The notes under the pieces were generated by a model. That model was not told the origin of the DNA. It was given only the letters and a program-made list of their open reading frames with translations, and searched no databases. From assembly GCA_001874305.1 (NCBI GenBank), contig MPCU01000005.1, positions 327,923 through 391,922 of the forward strand: 64,000 nucleotides of DNA. The letters are read 5' to 3'. The DNA is from Bacteriovorax sp. MedPE-SWde. Lineage in GTDB: Bacteria; Bdellovibrionota; Bacteriovoracia; Bacteriovoracales; Bacteriovoracaceae. The first letter of the stretch is position 1. Each line of letters starts with the position of its first letter. Both the position numbers and the translations under genes were made by a program. Below are positions 48,514 through 58,551 of this stretch, piece by piece.

Positions 48514-51351
48514 ATGGCAAAAAAACATGAGCCTGGTATGGCCTATGACATGAACAAGCTGCATAAAGTATTCGCGTTCTTCTCGCTAGTACTACTTATG
48601 TCTACGGTTTGGGTATTCTTAGATGATTACATTAGACCTTGGAAAGCTGTTCAGATTGAAGCGATGAAAATTGAAAAGCAAAAGATTGCTGAAGAAATCG
48701 CAGCTGAAGAGAAAGTTATTTCGAAAGAAAAGCTGGAAATTCTTGAGAAGCAACTTAAAGATGCTAATCAGAATGTATCTAAGAGAAGTAAGGATCTTAC
48801 TGAGCTTAATGGTAAACTTCAGGTTCTACTACGAGACATTAAAGATGAGACGATTGTAAACGGTCGACTTAACGGTGATGTTGCAGCTCTTACTTTTAAG
48901 TGGGAAGGTGCTCTTTCTCATGGTGCTAGTTATGCTCCTGATCTTTTTAAGAAGCTTAAGAAGAATAAGGCCCTATTTGCAATTTCTAAAGATAAGATGA
49001 AAACCCTTAAGGGGAAAGAAAAGAAAATAAGAAGAAAGATTTCTGATATTAAGAGCGATGTTACGAAAACTGAGAAAGAAATTGCTTCTATTCTTGGGAA
49101 GAGAAAACTTCTTCAAGGTGCATTTGATAAAAAGAAGATTACACCAATTTTCGCTATTAGAAATGCTCCATTCTTAGACTTTCTAGATCCAACAGTAAAA
49201 ATTAAGCAGATCGTTCTTCCTAATATTACTGATGATAGATACTTTCAACATGTACCAAAAGTTGATAGATGTATCACTTGTCATACATTCATTGATCAAA
49301 AAGGTTATGAAGATCAGCCGAACCCACATAAGACTCACCCTAAGCTAGACCTTATGGTTGGTGCTACAGGGAAGCACCCAATGAAGCAATTTGGTTGTAC
49401 TTCTTGTCATGGTGGTGAAGGTCACAGAGTTACTGACTTCAATTCTCCTGCGCATACACCTGCTTCAAAAGAACAGGCTGCAGAATGGGCGAAGAAATAC
49501 AATTGGCATGCTCCTCACAAGGTTCCTATCGTACAGTTTAAGCAAGGTATGGCAGAAGCCGGTTGTGTTAAGTGTCACGAAGGTGTTCAGTATCTACCAG
49601 GTGCAACAGTACTTAATGAAGGTAGAAGAAATATTGAGAAGTTCGGTTGTTATGCTTGTCACAAAATCGAAGGTTGGGAACATAAGCGTAAGCCAGGTCC
49701 TAGCTTAGAGAAAATTGCTTCAAAGGTTTCAAAGAAGTTCTTTAAGAACTGGGTATGGGATCCAAAAGCATTTAATAAGCATGCGAAGATGCCATCATTC
49801 TTTAATCAAATGAATAATGGAAAACTTGAGCATCAAGTTAAAAACATTGCTGAAGTAAATGCAATTACTGAATTTGTATATGCACAATCAGAAAAGTATA
49901 AGCCTTTTATGAGATACACTGGTGGTAATAAAGCTAGAGGTAAAGGTCTTGTAAAAGAACTTGGTTGTATGTCATGTCACGGTGTTGCTGACTTCCCAAT
50001 TGAGTCTAAGAAAGTTGATGCTTTTAAAGGTCCATTCTTAACAGGAATTGGTTCTAAAATTAAAAGTAAAGACTGGATGGTATCTTGGTTAAAGAAACCA
50101 TCTCACTATCAAGAAGATACAATTATGCCATCTTTCAGACTTTCTGATAGAGAAGCAAATGATATCACTGCTTACTTATTAAGTAGTAAGAATGAAAAAT
50201 TCGATAAGCTTAACTTTGAGCCAATGAATGAAAAAGCAAGAGACGAAATTCTTGTAACTTACTTCTCAGCATTCGATACTATTGAAGTAGCTAAGAAGAA
50301 GCTTGCAAGTATGACAAGTCATGAAAGAACAATGGAGCTTGGTAAGAGATCTGTTGGGAAATATGGTTGTTACTCTTGTCACTCAATCAAAGGTTTTGAA
50401 GGAAGAGCACCAATTGGTCCTGAACTTACAAAAGTTGGTTCTAAGCCATTAACTCAATTTGGTTTTGGTCATGAGTATGACGTAGAACATTCAAGAGATG
50501 GATGGATTACTGCTCACCTACAAAGTCCAAGAAGATGGGATAATGGAACAGATAGACCATTTAAAGACCTTTTAAGAATGCCTAACTTTGATATGTCAGA
50601 GAAAGATGCAAAATCAATTACTGTTGCTCTTCTTGGACAAGTATCAGATAGCGTACCTCTAAAAGGTGTTAAGAGACTGAATAAGCACGAAGCTGTTGTG
50701 GCCGAAGGTATGAAAGTTGCTGTTAAATTTAACTGTATTGGTTGTCACCAGATTGATGGAATGTTCGGAGACTTATTAAATGTTTACGAAGATGATGTTA
50801 ATGAAGGTCCACCAAGACTAGTTGGTCAAGGTCATAGAGTTCAAGCTGATTGGTTCCATTATTTCTTAAATAATGTATATGAAATCAGACCTTGGTTAAA
50901 AGTTAGAATGCCTTCATTTAATATGACGAATGAGGAAAGAAATAAGCTTGTTGCTCTATTCCAAAATAAGTCTGAAGTGAATACTTTTGAAGAAGTTCAC
51001 CAGGTTGTTGCATGGGAAAGAGGTGAAAAGAGAGCTGCTAAGAAACTATTTAAGCAATTAGACTGTGTTTCTTGTCACGCTGCTGAGTATACAAATGACG
51101 AGCCAACAGCTCCAAACCTTAAGTATGCAAGAAGAAGACTACGTCCAAGTTGGATTGAAAAATGGCTAGCTGCTCCAGATCAGATTTTACCTGGAACAAC
51201 AATGCCTTCATTCTGGATGGATGGGGAAGCTGCTGACCCAGATATCTTAGGCGGAGATGCTAAGAAGCAAATCAAAGCACTGACTAAGCTATTAATGGAA
51301 GAAGGGCATAACTTTTATTCACCAAAGCATAAGAAAACTAGAAGTAAGTAG
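48514..51351 (+). CDS. Multiheme cytochrome c with eight CXXCH motifs and N-terminal TM/coiled coil
   Basis: CITCH, CTSCH, CVKCH, CYACH, CMSCH, CYSCH, CIGCH, CVSCH; repeated W...P...MPxF axial-Met units. Confidence 0.93.
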   Translation: MAKKHEPGMAYDMNKLHKVFAFFSLVLLMSTVWVFLDDYIRPWKAVQIEAMKIEKQKIAEEIAAEEKVISKEKLEILEKQLKDANQNVSKRSKDLTELNGKLQVLLRDIKDETIVNGRLNGDVAALTFKWEGALSHGASYAPDLFKKLKKNKALFAISKDKMKTLKGKEKKIRRKISDIKSDVTKTEKEIASILGKRKLLQGAFDKKKITPIFAIRNAPFLDFLDPTVKIKQIVLPNITDDRYFQHVPKVDRCITCHTFIDQKGYEDQPNPHKTHPKLDLMVGATGKHPMKQFGCTSCHGGEGHRVTDFNSPAHTPASKEQAAEWAKKYNWHAPHKVPIVQFKQGMAEAGCVKCHEGVQYLPGATVLNEGRRNIEKFGCYACHKIEGWEHKRKPGPSLEKIASKVSKKFFKNWVWDPKAFNKHAKMPSFFNQMNNGKLEHQVKNIAEVNAITEFVYAQSEKYKPFMRYTGGNKARGKGLVKELGCMSCHGVADFPIESKKVDAFKGPFLTGIGSKIKSKDWMVSWLKKPSHYQEDTIMPSFRLSDREANDITAYLLSSKNEKFDKLNFEPMNEKARDEILVTYFSAFDTIEVAKKKLASMTSHERTMELGKRSVGKYGCYSCHSIKGFEGRAPIGPELTKVGSKPLTQFGFGHEYDVEHSRDGWITAHLQSPRRWDNGTDRPFKDLLRMPNFDMSEKDAKSITVALLGQVSDSVPLKGVKRLNKHEAVVAEGMKVAVKFNCIGCHQIDGMFGDLLNVYEDDVNEGPPRLVGQGHRVQADWFHYFLNNVYEIRPWLKVRMPSFNMTNEERNKLVALFQNKSEVNTFEEVHQVVAWERGEKRAAKKLFKQLDCVSCHAAEYTNDEPTAPNLKYARRRLRPSWIEKWLAAPDQILPGTTMPSFWMDGEAADPDILGGDAKKQIKALTKLLMEEGHNFYSPKHKKTRSK

Positions 51352-51362
51352 GGAGAGAGACT

Positions 51363-52013
51363 ATGGCAGGACAAACTACTACAAAAAACTTAGTACATGA
51401 CGGAGTAATCGCTTATCCTGATGATCCGGAATTTGGAAAAGCGAGTCCAAGTAAAATTGGAATGTGGTTATTTCTTGGAACGGATGCAATGTCGTTCTCG
51501 GGATTACTACTGGCATATGCTGTATTAAGAGCAACTGCTCCAGCAACAAATCCTTGGCCTGTTCCAGAACATGCTCTTGGAGGTGTTTTCCTTTCAGGTA
51601 TTATGACATTTATTCTTATCTGTTCTTCAGTATCAATGGTTATGACTATTGATGCATGTAAGAGAAGAGATAAGCAGGGAATAAGAAACTGGCTTCTTGC
51701 TACAATCATTGGAGGGGCAATCTTCCTAGGTATTCAAGTTTATGAGTATATTCACTTGATGACTGATTTGGGGATGACATTTTCTACATATGAGCATGGG
51801 AATAATTTATTCTCAGCAACATTCTTCTCTATTACGGGATTTCACGGACTTCACGTTCTTTCAGGTGTTCTCTATCTTTGCTGGATGTATAAACTAGCAC
51901 TAGAAGGAAGATTTGATAAAGGTGACTATGGGATGCTTGAGATCGTTGGTCTCTTCTGGCACTTTGTCGACCTTGTTTGGATCCTTGTTTTCACGTTTAT
52001 TTATTTAGTATAA
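51363..52013 (+). CDS. Cytochrome c oxidase subunit III-like
   Basis: KIGMWLFLGTDAMSFSGLL...TGFHGLHVLSGVLYL...GLFWHFVDLVWILVF. Confidence 0.9.
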   Translation: MAGQTTTKNLVHDGVIAYPDDPEFGKASPSKIGMWLFLGTDAMSFSGLLLAYAVLRATAPATNPWPVPEHALGGVFLSGIMTFILICSSVSMVMTIDACKRRDKQGIRNWLLATIIGGAIFLGIQVYEYIHLMTDLGMTFSTYEHGNNLFSATFFSITGFHGLHVLSGVLYLCWMYKLALEGRFDKGDYGMLEIVGLFWHFVDLVWILVFTFIYLV

Positions 52014-52024
52014 GTATTTAATAG

Positions 52025-52049
52025 GCCCTCGAAAGAGGGCTTTTTTTTT
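52025..52049 (+). terminator. Intrinsic terminator
   Basis: GCCCTC-GAAA-GAGGGC then T9. Confidence 0.95.
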
Positions 52050-52075
52050 GCCTGTTTTTGAGCTAAAAGAATCAT

Positions 52076-52306
52076 ATGAAAGCTCTATACGTATTACTCC
52101 TAATTTTATTCACCGACTTTGTAATGGCCTGTCCTGGTTGTGCTGGATCAATGAATAACCCAAAAGATGCAAGACTAGTTTGGATCTTAATTATCTTTAT
52201 TATTTTGATCTATATTCCTTTTTATATTCTATATAGAACAATCATAAAAAATAGAAATCTCAATAATACTGGACCTGCACCACAAGTGGTTAATGAAAAT
52301 GAGTAA
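52076..52306 (+). CDS. Small membrane protein with CPGCAG motif
   Basis: Signal-like N-term, CPGCAGS, TM segment; adjacent to DUF420 protein. Confidence 0.65.
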   Translation: MKALYVLLLILFTDFVMACPGCAGSMNNPKDARLVWILIIFIILIYIPFYILYRTIIKNRNLNNTGPAPQVVNENE

Positions 52307-52838
52307 GGTAGAAAATAAGAAGAACTTTGCTTATACGGCGATATTTGCTCTAAGTTTTGTTATCGTACTCTTTCTAGTGTGGTTTATTTATTTTAAACCA
52401 GCATCAACTGCAATATATGATTGGGTAGAGTATCTTCCATTTGTAAATGCAGGATTAAATTCACTTTGTGCTACATTCTTAGTTTTAGGATACTACTTTG
52501 TTAAAGTAAAAAAAGTTGAACTACATATAAAATGTATGTCTTCTGCAACGGTGACTTCAGGACTCTTCTTGGTAAGTTATCTTCTATATCATCACTACCA
52601 TGGTGATACGAAATTCATTGGGCAGGGCCTAATTCGTCCAACCTACTTTTTTATTTTAATTACTCATATCATTTTATCTGTAGCAATGGTTCCAATGGTT
52701 TTTATAACACTATGGAATGCATTCACTAACAAAGTTGAAAAGCATAAGAAATGGGCAAGAGTAACGCTACCAGTTTGGCTCTATGTTTCTGTAACAGGTG
52801 TTTTGATTGTTGCGATATTAAAGAACTTTAATTACTAA
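52293..52838 (+). CDS. DUF420/CtaM-like membrane protein
   Basis: LPFVNAGLNSLCATFLVLGYYFVKVKKVELHIKCM; YHHYHGDTKF; HIILSVAMVPMVFITLWNAF. Confidence 0.82.
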   Translation: MKMSKVENKKNFAYTAIFALSFVIVLFLVWFIYFKPASTAIYDWVEYLPFVNAGLNSLCATFLVLGYYFVKVKKVELHIKCMSSATVTSGLFLVSYLLYHHYHGDTKFIGQGLIRPTYFFILITHIILSVAMVPMVFITLWNAFTNKVEKHKKWARVTLPVWLYVSVTGVLIVAILKNFNY

Positions 52839-52854
52839 GAAAGAAGTGGTGATC

Positions 52855-53670
52855 CTATTGAGGATCACCTTTATTTAATCTTGTTTTTGGTAGAAGTATT
52901 GTGTGTGGCTTAACTGTCACTTTTTCACCAACAACAACGTCTCCCATAATAGAAGCTTTTAGCCCTACCGTTGCCCCTCTTTTTATTTTAACAGAAGCAA
53001 GAACTAGAAACCCTCCTTGAGCATAGTGTCCAAAGATAGTTGCTGAGCCCCCAATTGTGACGTAGTCTTCAAGTTCAATCATACATGGATCAGAGATATT
53101 AGATGTATTAATGACACAGCCTTTTCCAATCTTCATTCCCATCATTCTATAGAACATAATATTTAATGGTGTAGGCGTAATAAAATCTAAGATAGTGTAC
53201 CTAACAAGTTGAACTAAAGCATTGTGGTAATACCAAGGAATAGTTTGAACTGAGTACCAGTTTCCACGCCAGTTCTTCATCTTTATAGGCATGAGCTTAT
53301 TAAGAAATGGCACAACTAAAATGAGAACGAGACCGTAAGTTCCATAAGAAAGAACTAAGGAGAATGCCATAAGAAATGCATGCAGAAGACCGTGATATTC
53401 ATTAGTCACTTGATACATACTAGTCGTAATTAAATAACCGGGTGTGAGAGAAACACTTAGAGCAATAAGGTATGCAATCGCCGCTGGTACAATTGCACAA
53501 ACAAATGCAGCACCTTTAAACTTTCTTAAGAAAACTTCGAATGCACCTAGAATCCCTGTGAGATCTGATTCGGTAGATGTTACATCAACAAAGGCCTTCT
53601 TCTTTTCACCTTCACCGTCCTTTGTTAGGTGAGGAAGGTCTTCCATATCTTTATCTTTTTTCTTAACCAT
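52855..53670 (-). CDS. Membrane protein with left-handed beta-helix acyltransferase-like domain
   Basis: KIGKGCVINTSNISDPCMIELEDYVTIGGSATIFGHYAQGG...VKIKRGATVGLKASIMGDVVVGEKVTV. Confidence 0.7.
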   Translation of the reverse strand: MVKKKDKDMEDLPHLTKDGEGEKKKAFVDVTSTESDLTGILGAFEVFLRKFKGAAFVCAIVPAAIAYLIALSVSLTPGYLITTSMYQVTNEYHGLLHAFLMAFSLVLSYGTYGLVLILVVPFLNKLMPIKMKNWRGNWYSVQTIPWYYHNALVQLVRYTILDFITPTPLNIMFYRMMGMKIGKGCVINTSNISDPCMIELEDYVTIGGSATIFGHYAQGGFLVLASVKIKRGATVGLKASIMGDVVVGEKVTVKPHTILLPKTRLNKGDPQ

Positions 53671-53673
53671 AAC

Positions 53674-54768
53674 TTATCCTCTATAACTAAAATTCATCTG
53701 CTCTTTAAGCTTTGCAGGCAAGACTGGAAGCTTAGATCTTGGAATTAAAAATGTCGAGAGATTAAATAGGTCCATAAAGACTCTATTATTTTCTGCCGCA
53801 CTCTTTAGGTACTTGTGACCAGATGATCCACCAGTTCCAATTTTTGTTCCAAGCATTCTGTGGGCCATGATAGCGTGGCGATATCTCCAAGTTGTGAAAA
53901 GCTCATCTATATCCATAAGGTTTTCTAAGATAACAAAAGGGAGAAATAGGATCGGCTCGTCTCTATAGAGAAGAATAAAGAGAGCGTTTAAAGTCGCTTT
54001 TTGCGACAATCTTCTTTCGCCTTTCTCTTTTAATCCATTGTGAATACTCTCTTCAAAGAGAGTTGCAAATGTCATTCTCGTACCATTGAGATTAGCTAAT
54101 TGCATTTCAAGCGCTTTCTCAGAGAGAGTGGCCTTATTATCTTGAATCGTAATCTCATCTCCACAAAGCATATCATCAACAGTCGACTGATATTCTCCCC
54201 AGAAATCAAACTCATCAGTGAAAGTGAATGGCATCCTTTCAAGCCAATCCTCAAGAAGTCCTATAAGAGAAGGGGTTTTCTCCATTTCAAGAAGTCTATC
54301 TTGGTCATCTTTTTGAAGTCTTCCTAGAAAGTACTCTCTATCAACTTCTTTTCTTTGATCAGTCCTAAGTCCCATTAGAATTTCAATTTCTCTAAACTGG
54401 ACACTTTGAAAACCAGATGCAGGAACAAGAAGGTCTCTAAACTCTAGAAAGTCCATCGGAGTCATTGTTTCCATAACGTCGAGTTGATCAATAAGAATGG
54501 ATTGGATCTTTTTTATTCTCTCTAATCTATGAACAACAGTTGAAAGCTCAGATTCCATAATTTTCTTTTGATCAAAAACATCCTTCATAGAATGAAGTTC
54601 GTGAAGAATTTGTTTGAACCATAATTCATATACTTGATGGACAATAATAAACAATGTTTCATCATGTGCTTCATTGCCAATTTTTTTTGATTTTGGGTGT
54701 TGAGAATCCAGTAGCTTATTAAGCTCTAGGTAGTCACCATAGTAGACAGGCTCATTTATATTATGCAT
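53674..54768 (-). CDS. Tryptophan 2,3-dioxygenase family
   Basis: YGDYLELNKLLDSQHPKS, HDETLFIIVHQVYELWFKQILHEL, GFQSVQFREIE, GTGGSSGHKYLKSA. Confidence 0.93.
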   Translation of the reverse strand: MHNINEPVYYGDYLELNKLLDSQHPKSKKIGNEAHDETLFIIVHQVYELWFKQILHELHSMKDVFDQKKIMESELSTVVHRLERIKKIQSILIDQLDVMETMTPMDFLEFRDLLVPASGFQSVQFREIEILMGLRTDQRKEVDREYFLGRLQKDDQDRLLEMEKTPSLIGLLEDWLERMPFTFTDEFDFWGEYQSTVDDMLCGDEITIQDNKATLSEKALEMQLANLNGTRMTFATLFEESIHNGLKEKGERRLSQKATLNALFILLYRDEPILFLPFVILENLMDIDELFTTWRYRHAIMAHRMLGTKIGTGGSSGHKYLKSAAENNRVFMDLFNLSTFLIPRSKLPVLPAKLKEQMNFSYRG

Positions 54769-54831
54769 ATTGTATCCCAGTTAATGTCATCGAAATTTAA
54801 ACTAGTTTATATCTTTAATAAGGCTTTTGAA

Positions 54832-55797
54832 ATGGTTAATGCCAAGCAACAGAAATATCAGAAATCACTTATGATTGTTCTTGTAACAGTATTTGCTTTA
54901 ATTGCAATTGGTGGGTTAGTTAGAAGTACTGGCTCAGGTATGGGGTGCCCAGATTGGCCAAAGTGTTTTGGGCAGTTGATTCCACCGACTGATATCTCTC
55001 AACTACCGGCAGACTATAAAGAAAGGTACGCTGTTGCTAATAGAACTATTGCAGACTTTTCGGCAGTTCATACGTGGATTGAGTATATAAATAGATTGTT
55101 TGGAGTTTGGACAGGAATAGCTGTTTTAATTCTGAGTTACTTTTCGTTCTCGTATAAGAGTGAGAAGCCAAATATTTTCTGGGGTAGTCAGCTTGCACTT
55201 TTTCTAGTTATTCTAAATGGTTGGCTTGGCTCAAAGGTTGTCGCGACTCACTTATCTCCTGGGATAATAACATTGCATATGGTGTTAGCGATTCTGCTAA
55301 TATTTGTTTTACAGCACTTAAAACACCTAACTTACGGTGTTGAGTTCATATCAAATAATCCTAACGTAAAAAAATATAAGAATATTTTATGGCTTATTTT
55401 AATCATGTCTTTCTTACAAGTCGTTCTAGGTACTCAAGTTAGAGAGCAAATAGATCACATCACTAATAACGAGCCTAATTTGGCCAAATCTAACTGGCTT
55501 GGAAGATTAGATTATGTTTTCTATATCCATAGATCATTCTCGGCAGCGCTTCTTATCGGAATATTCTATGTCTTAAGAAAACTTGTTGAAGAATTTAAAG
55601 AGAATGCTCTAATTCAAAAACTATCGATGTCGATTGCTTTGATATTAATTGCTGAGATTGCGGCAGGCGTTATTTTGGCTTATTTTTCTTTTCCAGCTAT
55701 TGTGCAACCTCTTCATTTATTGCTGGCAGTATTCTTAGTAAGTTATCTATATGAACTTATTGTAGTACTTTCAAAAAGAGAACTAGAGAAGGCTTAG
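54832..55797 (+). CDS. ctaA: Heme A synthase (CtaA)
   Basis: GGLVRSTGSGMGCPDWPKCFGQLIPP; HTWIEYINRLFG; start chosen at 54832. Confidence 0.9.
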   Translation: MVNAKQQKYQKSLMIVLVTVFALIAIGGLVRSTGSGMGCPDWPKCFGQLIPPTDISQLPADYKERYAVANRTIADFSAVHTWIEYINRLFGVWTGIAVLILSYFSFSYKSEKPNIFWGSQLALFLVILNGWLGSKVVATHLSPGIITLHMVLAILLIFVLQHLKHLTYGVEFISNNPNVKKYKNILWLILIMSFLQVVLGTQVREQIDHITNNEPNLAKSNWLGRLDYVFYIHRSFSAALLIGIFYVLRKLVEEFKENALIQKLSMSIALILIAEIAAGVILAYFSFPAIVQPLHLLLAVFLVSYLYELIVVLSKRELEKA

Positions 55798-55857
55798 TAT
55801 TTGCCGAATGAATTCATGAAAGGTATAACGCAACTCTAATTTAAATGGAAGAATACC

Positions 55858-57630
55858 GTGTTGAGAACAGCTGCAGCGATTAATATCGTTCTAACTTTTG
55901 TTTTAATAATTCTTGGTTCAATAGTTCAGTCTAGCTCGTCTGCTTTAGACTGTTTGACCTGGCCAGTTTGCTATTCAGCTAAAGAGGCCATTGAAGTATC
56001 AAGTTATCCAATGCTTCACCGTCTCTTCGCATTCTTCGTTATCCTTATAAATATCTTTCTCTATTTTAAAATAAAGAAAACTGGGGATAAGCGCATAAAA
56101 TATATGAAGTTTGGACTACTAATCCTTTTAGTCCAATCTGTCTTAGGCGCATTAAGCGTACTTTATAAGTTTCCAACGATAATGAGTGTCTTTCATTTAT
56201 TTTTAAGTATCACTTACATTGTTGCTTTCGCTCACTTTGTATTTCCTGAAAAGAATTATATGAAGTTTGATGTGCAAGACTATAAGCCGAAGGCAAAAGA
56301 TCTCATTAGTATAATCATCGCTCTAATTACTGGTCAGTTCATTTTGGGTGGAATAATTAAACATACGATTGCTAGACCTCTATGCTTTGCTGGACAGGGT
56401 GTGAAGCTCTTATGTGAAAAGAGTGTTGAGTCTGCTTCATACTGGCCAGAGACACTTGCTGGAAAGTTTCAAGTTCTACACTTTTATAATGGAATAGCTA
56501 TTTTTGTAATGATTCTTGTCTTTGGGATCTATATATCTAAAATGGCGAAGTCGATTTTAGAATTTAAAAGAAAGAGATGGATTACATTAATCCTTTCTCT
56601 TGGTTTATTTACGATACTCCACGGTCTTGGAATTAATCGATTATTACTCGTAAATAATTCTAATATTCCAAGTATCCTACACCTTATTTATGGAACACTG
56701 ATCTTTGTTACCTGCTTTGGTTTAAGAGATTGGTTTATAAAAACAGAAATAGAAACGTTTGGGAGAGTTATTCCAACAACATTAGGTGATATGTTGGAAC
56801 TTACAAAACCAAAGCTCGGGTCACTCGTTATTGCAACGGTCGTCTCAGGTATCCTATTAACTGGAAAGTTCATTGATTTCTTCTATTTATCGTTTGCGCT
56901 ATTTCTTACAACACTTGTTGTTGCCTCTGCGACAACTTTAAACTGTTGGATGGAAAAAGATGTTGATTCACTAATGGAGAGAACAAAAGATAGAGCTCTT
57001 CCTTCTGGAAGGTTAAAGCCAATCGTTGCCCTTATTCAGGGGATAGTGTTAATCGCAATATCTATTCCACTACTCGTAATTTATGTGAATGTAGATACTG
57101 CTATATTAGGGTTTGTCGCATTTGCATTATACCTATTTGCCTATACTCCTATGAAGAGTAAGAGTCCTTTGGCCTTGTATGTAGGTGCAATTCCTGGTGC
57201 GATTCCTCCTGTTATGGGGAGAACTATTGTAGTTGGTCATATTGACCCATTTGGTTGGATATTATTCGCTATTTTATTTGTATGGCAACTTCCACACTTC
57301 ATGGCGATATCTATTTATCATAATGATGACTATATGACTGGTGGCATCAAAGTTTATTCTCATGTATTAAGCGAAAAAGTTTTAAAAATATTGATTGTGT
57401 TGCTAACGGTATTGTTGCTCGGTATTTCAGTGCTTCCATACTTTTATCAGCTCTCGTCATTTAACTATTTAATAGCTTCAAGCGTTCTTGGAGGGCTTTT
57501 TGTCCTACAAAGTTTGTTTGGTTTTTTCACTAAAACAGAGGAGCAATACATAGTTTGGGCGCGTCAATACTTTATTGGATCAATCATCTACTTGCCATTA
57601 CTCATGGCGGCAATGATTTTCCTTAGCTAA
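55858..57630 (+). CDS. CtaA-like / CtaB (protoheme IX farnesyltransferase) fusion
   Basis: N-term LIILGSIVQSSSSALDCLTWPVCY...HRLFAFFVI (CtaA-like); C-term LTKPKLGSLVIATVVSG...NCWMEKDVDSLMERTKDRALPSGRL (CtaB); GTG start. Confidence 0.88.
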   Translation: MLRTAAAINIVLTFVLIILGSIVQSSSSALDCLTWPVCYSAKEAIEVSSYPMLHRLFAFFVILINIFLYFKIKKTGDKRIKYMKFGLLILLVQSVLGALSVLYKFPTIMSVFHLFLSITYIVAFAHFVFPEKNYMKFDVQDYKPKAKDLISIIIALITGQFILGGIIKHTIARPLCFAGQGVKLLCEKSVESASYWPETLAGKFQVLHFYNGIAIFVMILVFGIYISKMAKSILEFKRKRWITLILSLGLFTILHGLGINRLLLVNNSNIPSILHLIYGTLIFVTCFGLRDWFIKTEIETFGRVIPTTLGDMLELTKPKLGSLVIATVVSGILLTGKFIDFFYLSFALFLTTLVVASATTLNCWMEKDVDSLMERTKDRALPSGRLKPIVALIQGIVLIAISIPLLVIYVNVDTAILGFVAFALYLFAYTPMKSKSPLALYVGAIPGAIPPVMGRTIVVGHIDPFGWILFAILFVWQLPHFMAISIYHNDDYMTGGIKVYSHVLSEKVLKILIVLLTVLLLGISVLPYFYQLSSFNYLIASSVLGGLFVLQSLFGFFTKTEEQYIVWARQYFIGSIIYLPLLMAAMIFLS

Positions 57631-57717
57631 ATCGTGGTAAATGTATTAAAAAGAAGTTAAAATCTGTAACTGAACAAATTGCTTATTTATATAATTTCAA
57701 TAGAAGGGAAGGTTCTA

Positions 57718-58527
57718 ATGGGATTTATTACACCTATTTTATCCGCTAGTACTGCGCGAGCTGCCAGTACGACAATGAGTCTTTGGGAAAGTATGAAACC
57801 ACCTGAAGATATTTCCGTTCATGGTAACCTAATTGATTGGTTATTTGGGTACACTACCTACATGAACATCTTTTTCTTTGCACTTGTATGTGCAGGGCTT
57901 TTTGGTTTTTCTTGGTTCTATCGAGCTTCGAAGCACCCTAAGGCTTACTACACGTACGGTAATAAGAAGATTCACGTTATTGTTGCGACAATCATTGGTC
58001 TATCAGTATTTATTGGTATTGATATGAACATTACAAGAATGTCTAACGATGACTATGTTGGCGTTTTCGCGAATTGGCCGACGGAGAAAGAGAATCCTGT
58101 GAAGATTCAAGCGCTTGGTCAGCAATGGGCATGGCACTTTAGATACGCAGGGAAAGACAATCTTTTCAATACGGAAGATGATGTTGTTCAACTGAATGAC
58201 CTTCGTTTACCAATTGGGAGAAAGGTTGTTATTCAAGTTCTTTCGAAAGATGTTATTCACTCGCTCTATTTTCCAAATGCTAGAAGAAAGGTTGATGCAA
58301 TTCCTGGTCGTTTAACACGTCTTTGGTTTCAACCAACTAAGGCAGGTAACTGGGATATAGCATGTGCCGAAATGTGTGGAACTTACCACTACAGAATGAA
58401 AGCACACTTAACAACATACTCTCAAGAAGACTATGCTGCTTGGCTAGCTGAAGCTGGTGAAAAAGCACTTCAAGAGAATGACATTGAAAACCCTGAGTTA
58501 TTCTGGGGTTGGAAATGGCAATGGTAA
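57718..58527 (+). CDS. coxB: Cytochrome c oxidase subunit II
   Basis: QWAWHFRYAGKDN; DVIHSLYFPNARRKVDAIPGR; CAEMCGTYHYRM CuA motif. Confidence 0.93.
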   Translation: MGFITPILSASTARAASTTMSLWESMKPPEDISVHGNLIDWLFGYTTYMNIFFFALVCAGLFGFSWFYRASKHPKAYYTYGNKKIHVIVATIIGLSVFIGIDMNITRMSNDDYVGVFANWPTEKENPVKIQALGQQWAWHFRYAGKDNLFNTEDDVVQLNDLRLPIGRKVVIQVLSKDVIHSLYFPNARRKVDAIPGRLTRLWFQPTKAGNWDIACAEMCGTYHYRMKAHLTTYSQEDYAAWLAEAGEKALQENDIENPELFWGWKWQW

Positions 58528-58551
58528 TTAGTTAATTTAGGAGTATATAAA

